Source: Mycobacterium sp. KBS0706 (lineage in GTDB: Bacteria > Pseudomonadota > Alphaproteobacteria > DSM-16000 > Inquilinaceae). Taken from it: a stretch of 64,000 nt of DNA. Below are positions 16,768-23,972 of the stretch, piece after piece (within the stretch, counting starts at the first letter, position 1; the number at the start of each line of letters is the position of its first letter). The translations under genes were made by a program, and so were the position numbers. The notes beneath the pieces were generated by a model. The model made no database searches. It was not told the DNA's origin and was given only the letters and a program-made list of their open reading frames with translations. The stretch is taken from the NCBI RefSeq assembly GCF_005938675.2, contig NZ_VCCH02000025.1:28699-92698 (forward strand), in the 5' to 3' direction.

Positions 16768-19053
16768 GTGACCTCCGACAGCCGCCGCCAATTCCTCAAG
16801 ACCGGCCTCGCCGCCGCGGCCGCGATGGCCGTGCCGGCCAGCATCCGCCAAGCCATGGCGATCCCCGCCCACAACGCCACCGGAACCCTGCGCGATGTCG
16901 AGCACATCGTCGTGCTGATGCAGGAGAACCGGTCCTTCGACCATTACTTCGGCACGCTGAACGGCGTCCGCGGCTTCGGTGACCCGCGCCCGGCGCCGCT
17001 GCCGAGCGGCCGGCCGGTCTGGTACCAGAGCGTCGGCCGCAACGGCGCCAGCCGCACCGGCTACGACAATGTCGGCTGGGACCATTGGCATGAGCGGGAG
17101 CGCTGGTACGAGGCCGATCCCAAGGCCCAGGCCAAGCTCGACTATGTGCTGCCGTTCCGGCTCGACACCCGCAGCACCAGCGCCCAGCACATGGACGGCA
17201 CCGACCACAGCTGGAAGCTCGACCAGTCGCTGTGGAAGACCTGGGACAGCTGGGTGCCGCTGAAGAGCCGGATGTCGATGGGCTATTACGACACCGCCTC
17301 CGACCTGCCCTTCTACCGCCAGCTGGCGGATGCGTTCACCATCTGCGACGCCAACCACTGCTCGATCTTCGCCAACACCGAGCCGAACCGGCAGTACTAC
17401 ACCGGCGGCGCCAGCGTCTACACCCTGACCGGCCGCGATCCCCAGAACCCGAAGCGCCGGCTGCACGGCCAGGAGTTGGACAACAACTGGACCGCCGACA
17501 TGGATCTCGACGAGCCCTGGGAAGGGCTCGCCTGGGAAGCCTATGCCGAGACGCTGGAGAAGCACGGCATCGACTGGCGGGTCTACCAGGCCTATTCCAA
17601 CTATGGCTGCAACTCGCTGGCCTATCACCGCGACTTCCGCAAGATCAGCAAGAGTTCGGACCTGTACAAGCGCGGCCGCGCCTATGTCGGCCCCAAGCTG
17701 GCCTCGAACGAGGATCCCTATGACGCGGTCCTGGCGCGGGCGATCGCCGACGACGTCAAGGCCGACCGGCTGCCGCAGGTGTCCTGGGTGATCTGCCCCG
17801 ACGCCTTCTGCGAGCACCCGAACGCCTCCCCCGCCGCCGGCCAGGCCTTCGTCGACAAGATCCTGGAGGCGCTGACCAGCAACCCGAAGGTCTGGGCCAA
17901 GACCGTCCTGATCGTGAACTACGACGAGAATGACGGTTTCTTCGACCATGTGCCGGCGCCGGTGCCGCCGGTGAACACCCGCTTCTACGGCTATCAGGGC
18001 CGCAGCACGCTGCCGGTCGGGGACGAGAACTTCAACGGCGTGCCGATCGGCCTCGGCCCCCGGGTGCCGATGCTGGTGGTCTCGCCCTGGAGCAAGGGCG
18101 GCTGGGTCTGCTCCGAGCTGTTCGACCACACCTCGGTGCTGCAACTGATCGAACGGCGCTTCGGCGTGCCCTGCCGCTTCATCTCGCCCTGGCGCCGCTC
18201 GGTCTGCGGCGACCTGACCACGGCCTTCGACTTCCGCACCCCCGACGCCGCCCTGCCGCCGCTGCCGGATACCAGCCGCTACAAGGCCCAGGCCGATGCC
18301 GCCGCCGGCCGGCCCGGGCCGGTGCCGCCCACGACCCAGTCGCGGCCGGTGCAGCAGCAGGGCCAGCGCCGCGCCCGGCCCCTGCCCTACCGGCTCAGCG
18401 CCCAGGGTCGGGTCGACCCCGACGGGCAGGGCTTCTGGATCGATTTCGCCAATGCCGGGACCGTCGGCGCCTGCTTCACCGTCTATGCCGGCGGCGGCGC
18501 GACCTTCGACGAGGCGGGCAAGCCCTATGAGCCGGACGACACCGTGTTCCCGGACCGGCCGATGCAGCCGACCGCCGACCGGCGGGGCCCGTGGCAATAC
18601 ACGGTCGGGGCCGGCGACACGCTGTCGGACAGCTGGAACCCGGACCATGGCCGCAGCTACGACCTGTCGGTCTACGGGCCGAACGGCATGCTGAACCAGT
18701 TCAAGGGCCGGCTCACGCCGATCCTGTCGGGCGAGGCGCGACCCGAGGTGCGGCTGATGCAGGACGGGTTGAGCGGCGACATCACGCTGCTCTTGAGCAA
18801 TATCGGCTTCCGGCCCTGCTACCTGACCGTCAGCAACGGCTACAGCGCCGAGCCGCCGCGGCACCATTATCTGTGGCCGGGCGCCCTGATGCGCGACCGC
18901 TGGTCGCTGCGGGCCAGCTCCGGCTGGTTCGACCTGAGCGTCACGGCGGGGACCGGCGACGGCTTCCTGCGCCGCTTCGCCGGCCACGTCGAGACCGGCC
19001 GCCCGAGCCTGACCGACCCGAAGATCGGCGGCCTCGCCGTCGAGACTGTCTGA
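16768..19053 (+). CDS. Phosphocholine-type phospholipase C, Tat-exported
   Basis: A 761-residue bacterial phospholipase C of the acid-phosphatase-like superfamily (PlcN/PlcH type), which splits phosphatidylcholine or sphingomyelin into diacylglycerol or ceramide and phosphocholine. The GTG start is followed by a Tat signal, SRRQFLKTGLAAAAAM, as in Pseudomonas PlcH/PlcN. The catalytic domain begins with IVVLMQENRSFDHYFGTL (metal ligands Glu-Asn), has CDANHCSIFANTEPNR with the candidate nucleophile region, and NYDENDGFFDHVPAP with further metal ligands. After a Pro/Gln-rich linker near residue 510 come two beta-rich C-terminal domains (DUF756 type). It may serve phosphate or choline acquisition. 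No pho box could be assigned with confidence. Confidence 0.93.
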   Translation: MTSDSRRQFLKTGLAAAAAMAVPASIRQAMAIPAHNATGTLRDVEHIVVLMQENRSFDHYFGTLNGVRGFGDPRPAPLPSGRPVWYQSVGRNGASRTGYDNVGWDHWHERERWYEADPKAQAKLDYVLPFRLDTRSTSAQHMDGTDHSWKLDQSLWKTWDSWVPLKSRMSMGYYDTASDLPFYRQLADAFTICDANHCSIFANTEPNRQYYTGGASVYTLTGRDPQNPKRRLHGQELDNNWTADMDLDEPWEGLAWEAYAETLEKHGIDWRVYQAYSNYGCNSLAYHRDFRKISKSSDLYKRGRAYVGPKLASNEDPYDAVLARAIADDVKADRLPQVSWVICPDAFCEHPNASPAAGQAFVDKILEALTSNPKVWAKTVLIVNYDENDGFFDHVPAPVPPVNTRFYGYQGRSTLPVGDENFNGVPIGLGPRVPMLVVSPWSKGGWVCSELFDHTSVLQLIERRFGVPCRFISPWRRSVCGDLTTAFDFRTPDAALPPLPDTSRYKAQADAAAGRPGPVPPTTQSRPVQQQGQRRARPLPYRLSAQGRVDPDGQGFWIDFANAGTVGACFTVYAGGGATFDEAGKPYEPDDTVFPDRPMQPTADRRGPWQYTVGAGDTLSDSWNPDHGRSYDLSVYGPNGMLNQFKGRLTPILSGEARPEVRLMQDGLSGDITLLLSNIGFRPCYLTVSNGYSAEPPRHHYLWPGALMRDRWSLRASSGWFDLSVTAGTGDGFLRRFAGHVETGRPSLTDPKIGGLAVETV

Positions 19054-19128
19054 ACGAGATGCGGCCGCGGCGCTCCGGCGCCGCGGCCCATCACAACAGG
19101 ATGAAGACCAGAGCGCCGGCGGGCCGGA

Positions 19129-19464
19129 CTACCGGTCCTTCGGCAGCTTCTCGGCGATGCCGTAGAGCTTCTTGCGGCGGTCCATCTCGTCCCAGACCTC
19201 GCAGGGGCCGATCTCGAGCTCGGTCAGCAGCACGGTCAGGTTGAACATCAGGTCGGCGGCCTCCTCGATCACGGCCTGGCGCTCGCCGCGCACGGCGTCG
19301 ATCGCCACCTCGGCCGCCTCCTCGACCAGCTTCTGCGCCATTTTCGGCACGCCGCTGTCGAGCAGCTTCGCCGTGCGCGGGCTGAACTGCATGCGCGACC
19401 GCCGCTCCCGCAGTTCCTCTGCCAGCGCCTGAAGCCGATCCCATGCGACCGTCTGATGACCCAT
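19129..19464 (-). CDS. Phosphoribosyl-ATP pyrophosphohydrolase-like protein (HisE family)
   Basis: A 111-residue all-helical protein of the MazG-like/HisE superfamily. The metal-binding pattern is present as KLVEEAAEVAID followed by VIEEAADLMFNL. HisE hydrolyses phosphoribosyl-ATP in histidine biosynthesis. Here the gene is alone: no other his gene is near, and its upstream neighbour is a LacI-type regulator. It may therefore be a second paralogue acting on another nucleotide. The ATG at 19464 has GGAAGGGG upstream; longer in-frame extensions cross the regulatory region and were rejected. Confidence 0.82.
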   Translation of the reverse strand: MGHQTVAWDRLQALAEELRERRSRMQFSPRTAKLLDSGVPKMAQKLVEEAAEVAIDAVRGERQAVIEEAADLMFNLTVLLTELEIGPCEVWDEMDRRKKLYGIAEKLPKDR

Positions 19465-19626
19465 TTTTTTGACCCCTTCCGCTTCCCTCCGGGAACCGCC
19501 TCCAACGGCCCTCGCAGGAGTCTGCGCCGCAATCACGGCGCCCGAGTGTTCCATCCGCCACACAGCCGCCTTGGGCTGTTCATGACACGACAGGATTGCG
19601 ATCGTCCGCGCCATGCGCCGCAGATG

Positions 19627-19642
19627 TTGCACGGCTGTGCAA
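19627..19642. promoter_or_regulatory. Candidate LacI operator, distal copy
   Basis: TTGCAC-GGCT-GTGCAA is a perfect 6-bp-arm palindrome. The core TGCACGGCTGTGCA recurs exactly at 19723-19736, 95 bp away (about nine helical turns). Both lie between the HisE-like gene and the LacI gene. Confidence 0.65.
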
Positions 19643-19722
19643 GCTCGACACGAAAGGGCTGGCCTGTCAACTATCCATAGCTCATGGGCGGCCATGGAAA
19701 ACCAGCCCTGGTGCTTGCCTTC

Positions 19723-19736
19723 TGCACGGCTGTGCA
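19723..19736. promoter_or_regulatory. Candidate LacI operator, proximal copy
   Basis: TGCACGGCTGTGCA, identical to the core of the distal copy and 57 bp before the GTG of the LacI gene. The pair fits cooperative binding with DNA looping. Confidence 0.65.
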
Positions 19737-19793
19737 TATCATTGGCCGTTTCGCCGCCTGCGCCAGGTGGCTCCGCAGCAGGTCTGTTCCGTC

Positions 19794-20813
19794 GTGACGC
19801 GTCGCCGCAGCTTCGCCAGCGCCCAGCAGGTGGCCGACCGGGCCGGCGTCTCCCGCTCCGCCGTCTCGCGCACCTTCACACCCGGCGCCAGCGTCTCGGA
19901 CGAGACGCGTCGGCGGGTGCTGGCGGCGGCGGAGGCGCTGGGCTACCACGTCAATCACCTGGCCCGCGGCCTGACCCGGCGGTCCAGCGCCATCGTCTGC
20001 ATCGTCGCCTCCGACCTGGAGACGCCGCTGCGGTCGCGGATGGTCGGGGCCCTGACCGACCGGCTGCAGCACAGCGGCCGCGTCGCCATGCTGATCGGCA
20101 CCAGCGGCCGCGGCGATGCCGATGCCCGCTCGGCACTGCGGCAGATCCTGAACTACCGCGCCGACGCCACCATCGTGCTGTCCGGCACGCCGTCGGAGGA
20201 CATCACCCGGCTGTGCATCGCCGCCGGCCAGCGGGTGGTGCTGATCAACCGCGACGACCGGATCGAAGGACCCGACAACATCGCCATCGACAGCACCCTG
20301 CCCGGCCAGGTGGCGGTGGCCGCCTTCCGCCGCGCCGGCTGCCGGCGGCCGTGCCTGGTGACCTCGGCCCAGGGCACGCCCGCGCTGCTGGCGCGCGAGG
20401 CCAGCTTCCTCGCCGCCGCGCGGGCGGAGGGGATCGAACCGGCGGTGTGGCGCGGCGGCCGCACCGTCTACGCCACCGGCCGGGCCGCGGCGCATGACCT
20501 GCTGCTGCGGCCGGACCGGCCGGACGCCGCCTTCTGCATCAGCGACCTGGTCGCCTTCGGCTTCCTCGACGCCGCCCGCCACGATCTGGGCCTGCGGGTG
20601 CCCGAGGACCTCTGCATCATCGGCTTCGACAACACCGAGCAGGCCGGCTGGTCGGCCTATGACCTGACCACCTTCGACCAGTCGGTCGACGCCACCGGCG
20701 ACGCGGTGATGGCGGCGCTGGACGCGCCGGAAGGCACCGCGCCGCTGCGGCTGACGATCCCGGCGCCGCTGGTCTGGCGCCGCACCGTCCGCGGCCCGGC
20801 GCCGGCCGGCTGA
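19794..20813 (+). CDS. LacI-family transcriptional regulator
   Basis: A 339-residue regulator. The N-terminal helix-turn-helix is ASAQQVADRAGVSRSAVSRTFT, and the hinge region follows in RRVLAAAEALGYHVNHLARGL. The rest is a periplasmic-binding-protein-like sensor domain (VCIVASDLETPLRSRMVGAL ... FGFLDAARHDLGLRVPEDLCIIGFDNTE). The GTG at 19794 places the HTH at the normal distance from the N-terminus. No transporter is adjacent, so its regulon may be elsewhere, or it may control the divergent HisE-like gene. The effector is unknown. The stop codon is only 6 bp from the convergent RTX gene. Confidence 0.9.
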   Translation: MTRRRSFASAQQVADRAGVSRSAVSRTFTPGASVSDETRRRVLAAAEALGYHVNHLARGLTRRSSAIVCIVASDLETPLRSRMVGALTDRLQHSGRVAMLIGTSGRGDADARSALRQILNYRADATIVLSGTPSEDITRLCIAAGQRVVLINRDDRIEGPDNIAIDSTLPGQVAVAAFRRAGCRRPCLVTSAQGTPALLAREASFLAAARAEGIEPAVWRGGRTVYATGRAAAHDLLLRPDRPDAAFCISDLVAFGFLDAARHDLGLRVPEDLCIIGFDNTEQAGWSAYDLTTFDQSVDATGDAVMAALDAPEGTAPLRLTIPAPLVWRRTVRGPAPAG

Positions 20814-20819
20814 GCCGGC

Positions 20820-21791
20820 TCAGAGCACGAAGTCGGCCGCGACGAGGGCGATGGTGCGGGTCAGGGTGATGTGGAAGTCGGAGACCTTGTCGCCGTCGAC
20901 GTCGCCGGCGATGGTGGTGATGCCGGGGCTGGTGAAGGCAAAGCGCAGTTGCCCCGCGACGCCGGTATAGAGGCCGGTGCCGATGAAGCTGAAGGCCTGG
21001 TTGCCGACGGCCGTGGCGTTCGCGTCGATGCCGTAGAGATCGACGCGGTCGCCCTGGCCCCGGGTGAAGTCGGTGATCCGGTCGGCCGCCGCCCCGACGG
21101 GGCTGTGGGCCGTGCCGACATAGAGAAAGCGGTCCGCTCCCGCGCCGCCGATCAGCGTGTCCGCTCCGCGGGCGCCGATCAGCACATCGTCGCCGGCCCG
21201 GCCCTGCAGCACATTGGCGCCGCTGGTCCCGACCAAGTAGTCGTTGTACCCTCCGCCGGAGATGTTCTCGATGCTGGTCAGGGTATCGCCTGCGGCATCG
21301 CCGCCGCTGATGGTGCCGGCAAAGAGATCGACCACGACCCCGGTCGAGCCCGAATAGTCTGCTGTGTCGGTGCCGTCGCCACCGTTCAGAGAGTCCGCGC
21401 CGGCGCCACCGATCAACTCGTCGTCGCCGCCCCACCCGGCCAGCATGTCATTGCTTTCATGGCCATCCAGCCAGTTCGCACCGTCATCCCCGTCGAGCAT
21501 GTCGGCGAAGGTGGATCCAATCAGATTCTCGATGCTGACTAGGACGTCGCCGTCCGCATCGCCGCCGTGAACGGCACCGTTCTTCAGGCTGGCAAACACC
21601 CAGGCGGACGAGCCGCTATAGGATGCAAAATCAGAACCAAGACCGCCATCCAGACGATCGGAGCCACTGCCGCCGATCAGAATATCGCCTCTGCCCAGAC
21701 CAAAGATCTGGTCGTTGCCGGCGCCGCCATCGAGATAATCCCCTCCCTCCGTGCCGTAGAGCACGTCGTCACCCGGTGTCGCTCCGCTCAT
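20820..21791 (-). CDS. Short RTX calcium-binding repeat protein (RTX-1)
   Basis: A 323-residue protein built almost wholly of RTX nonapeptide repeats (GGxGxDxUx), starting directly with GDDVLYGTEGGDYLDGGAGND. Intervals of the form ADYSGSTGVVVDLFAGTISGGDAAGDTLTSIENISG separate the blocks. It ends with a serralysin-type M10 C-terminal domain (ADRFLYV ... ADRITDFTRGQGDRVDL) and the terminal residues AADFVL, a typical uncleaved type I secretion signal. It lacks the N-terminal domain of its neighbours, so it may be a pure calcium-binding scaffold. The ATG at 21791 has AAGGGG upstream. It is probably exported by a type I system encoded elsewhere. Confidence 0.88.
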   Translation of the reverse strand: MSGATPGDDVLYGTEGGDYLDGGAGNDQIFGLGRGDILIGGSGSDRLDGGLGSDFASYSGSSAWVFASLKNGAVHGGDADGDVLVSIENLIGSTFADMLDGDDGANWLDGHESNDMLAGWGGDDELIGGAGADSLNGGDGTDTADYSGSTGVVVDLFAGTISGGDAAGDTLTSIENISGGGYNDYLVGTSGANVLQGRAGDDVLIGARGADTLIGGAGADRFLYVGTAHSPVGAAADRITDFTRGQGDRVDLYGIDANATAVGNQAFSFIGTGLYTGVAGQLRFAFTSPGITTIAGDVDGDKVSDFHITLTRTIALVAADFVL

Positions 21792-21994
21792 TGCAGTCCC
21801 CTTCAAATCGATCGCCGCTGCCGGCCTTTTGGAAAAATCAGCCACAAATGCAAGTTGAATAGCCGGATTCCGCCGCACGGGCCCGAGCCGGTGTCCGGCC
21901 CAAGGCAGTAAATCCTAGGCCGGATCGGCGCGCAAGCCGTCCGGCTTTGAATGTTCCGAGGCTTCACCTGAGCGACGTCGCGGGGCAGTCCGGC

Positions 21995-23818
21995 TCAGAG
22001 CACGAAATCGCCGGTGACGAGATTGACGGTGCCGGTCAGGACGATGTTGAAGTCGGCGGTGCCGTTGCCGTTGACGTCGCCGGAGACGATGGTCCGGCCA
22101 GCGTCGTGCCAAGTGTGGAGCTGCCCGGCGACGCCGGTGAAGGCGGCGGTGCCGATGAAGCTGAAGGCCTGGTCGCCGGCGACCGTGAACCTGGCATCGA
22201 TCGCCGCCAGGTCGATGCGGTCGCCCTGGGCATGGCTGAAATCGGTGATCCGGTCGGCATTGGCGCCGGTCACGCTGTCGCCGAGGGCGGCGAAGGTGAA
22301 GCGGTCCGCCCCGGCGCCGCCGGTCAGCGTGTCCTTGCCGGCCCGCCCGATGAGGGCGTCGTTGCCGTTCCAGCCCTGCAGGACATTGGCGCCGCCATTG
22401 CCGTAGAGGCTGTCGCCGCCCTGGCTGCCGGAGAGGTTCTCGATGCCGGCCAGGGTGTCGCCCTGGGCCTCGCCACCGCTGCCGAGGCCGCTGGCAAGGC
22501 TGGCCACGACCCCGGTCGTGCCGGTGTAGTAGCTGGCGGTGTCGATGCCCGCGCCGCCGTCGAGCCGGTCGGCCCCGGCGGCGCCGCGGAGCACGTCATT
22601 GCCGTTCCAGCCCTGCAGCACATTGGCGCCGGCGTTGCCATAGAGGTTGTCGTTGCCCTGGCTGCCGGAGAGGTTCTCGATACTGTACAGGAAGTCGCCC
22701 TGGGCCTCGCCGCCGCTGCCCTTCCCGGTGGCGAGATCGACCACGACCCCGACGCTGCCGTTGTAGTAGCTGGCGGTATCGAGGCCGGCGCCGCCGTCGA
22801 GGTCGTCGCCCCCGGCGCCGCCGCGGAGCACGTCGTTGTTCTCTTCGCCATAAAGCTGGTCGTTGGCGGCACCCCCGTCGAGCGAATCGTCACCTTCGTC
22901 CCCGGTAATGAAATCATGGGCGTCGTTCCCGGAGATCGTGTCGTTGCCCGCTTCGCCGAACAGCCCATCTTCGCCGGCCCCGCCGTAGAGAACGTCGTCG
23001 CCCTCGTCACCGGAGACACTGTCGTCCCCGTCAGCTCCCGACAGCGTGTCGTTGTCGATCCCGCCGCGGACACGGTCGTTCCCGGCATCTCCGGAAATCG
23101 TGTCGTTGCCGGCACCGCCATCGAGCCCGTCGGCCCCGGCGCCGCCACGCAGCTGGTCGGTACCGTCGCCGCCGAGGACGGCGTCGGGGGCGTCGCCGGC
23201 ATAGACGATGTCGTTGCCGGCACCGCCGTCGATGCGGTCGATGCCGAGGCCGCCCTAGATCGCGTCGTTGCCGTCTTCGGCGTCGATGCGATCGTCCCCG
23301 GCGCCGCCGCTGAGGCGATTGTCCAGGCCGTTGCCGGTGAGTGTGTCGTCGCCGCCGCCACCCAGCGCGTCCAGCCCGGCTGCCCCGAGGCCGATCGAAT
23401 TGGCGTCCCCACGGCCGGCGACGCGCTCGCCGGCCAGCGCCGTGTATGCGCCGGCGACCTCGACAAGAACCGATGCCGGGTTGGTGGTGACGAAGAGGTC
23501 CGCAGCCCCCGGGTACCCCATGGCGTTCGCGACCCCGACGAACACCGATCCGGTCGATGTCGCCGAAAAGGTCAGGATGCCGAGCGCACCGGCCGGGCTG
23601 GCGGCGAGCGGGTTGCCAGCCGAGTCGAGGATGGCAACCCCGGAGCCGGGGTCGGTGGCAGCGACGGCGCTGCCGACCAGATAATAGGTGACGCCGGCGG
23701 TCACCTGCAGCCTGGTCCAGGCGATGCCGCCGAAATCCTCGATCGGGACCGACAACGATCCGGCATTGCGGGTGAGGTCCCAGTCCAGCGCGGTGAGATT
23801 GCTGGGTATGAACGCCAT
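21995..23818 (-). pseudogene. RTX protein (RTX-2) broken by one in-frame TAG codon
   Basis: The gene would encode 607 residues. An N-terminal beta-sandwich-like domain (VTAGVTYYLVGSA ... ILDSAGNPLA ... GSVFVGVANA), similar to bacterial pre-peptidase C-terminal domains, leads into RTX repeats. At 23255-23257 a TAG interrupts the repeat after GNDAI; the frame continues as GGLGIDRIDGGAGNDIVYAG without another stop to 21995. The remainder has about 20 more repeats, an M10-type C-terminal domain (ADRFTFAALGDSVTGANADRITDFS) and the secretion end VTGDFVL. One base change from a Tyr or Gln codon explains the stop. Without readthrough the product would be 187 residues and unsecretable by type I. A GGGAGGGAG ribosome site precedes 23818. 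Confidence 0.8.
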
Positions 23819-23972
23819 CGTTCCGCTCCCTCCCGTCCAGCGGCCGTCCGTGAAACTCTACCCCTGTCCATTCTCCGCCGCGTCGTATGAACGGATGATG
23901 GACAAGACAGCCGCGCGGTCCGGACCGCAGCTCTGCGTGACATGATAGCGCGACCGAGGCCTGCGCCGGCCC

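Noticed and set aside
16708..18987. 759-codon open frame opposite the phospholipase C gene
   Set aside because: Antisense to a clear phospholipase C with all catalytic motifs.
23255..23257. TAG as a recoded (pyrrolysine or suppressed) codon
   Set aside because: Nothing in the window supports amber recoding; all other genes treat TAG as stop, for example folP. A simple nonsense change is more likely.
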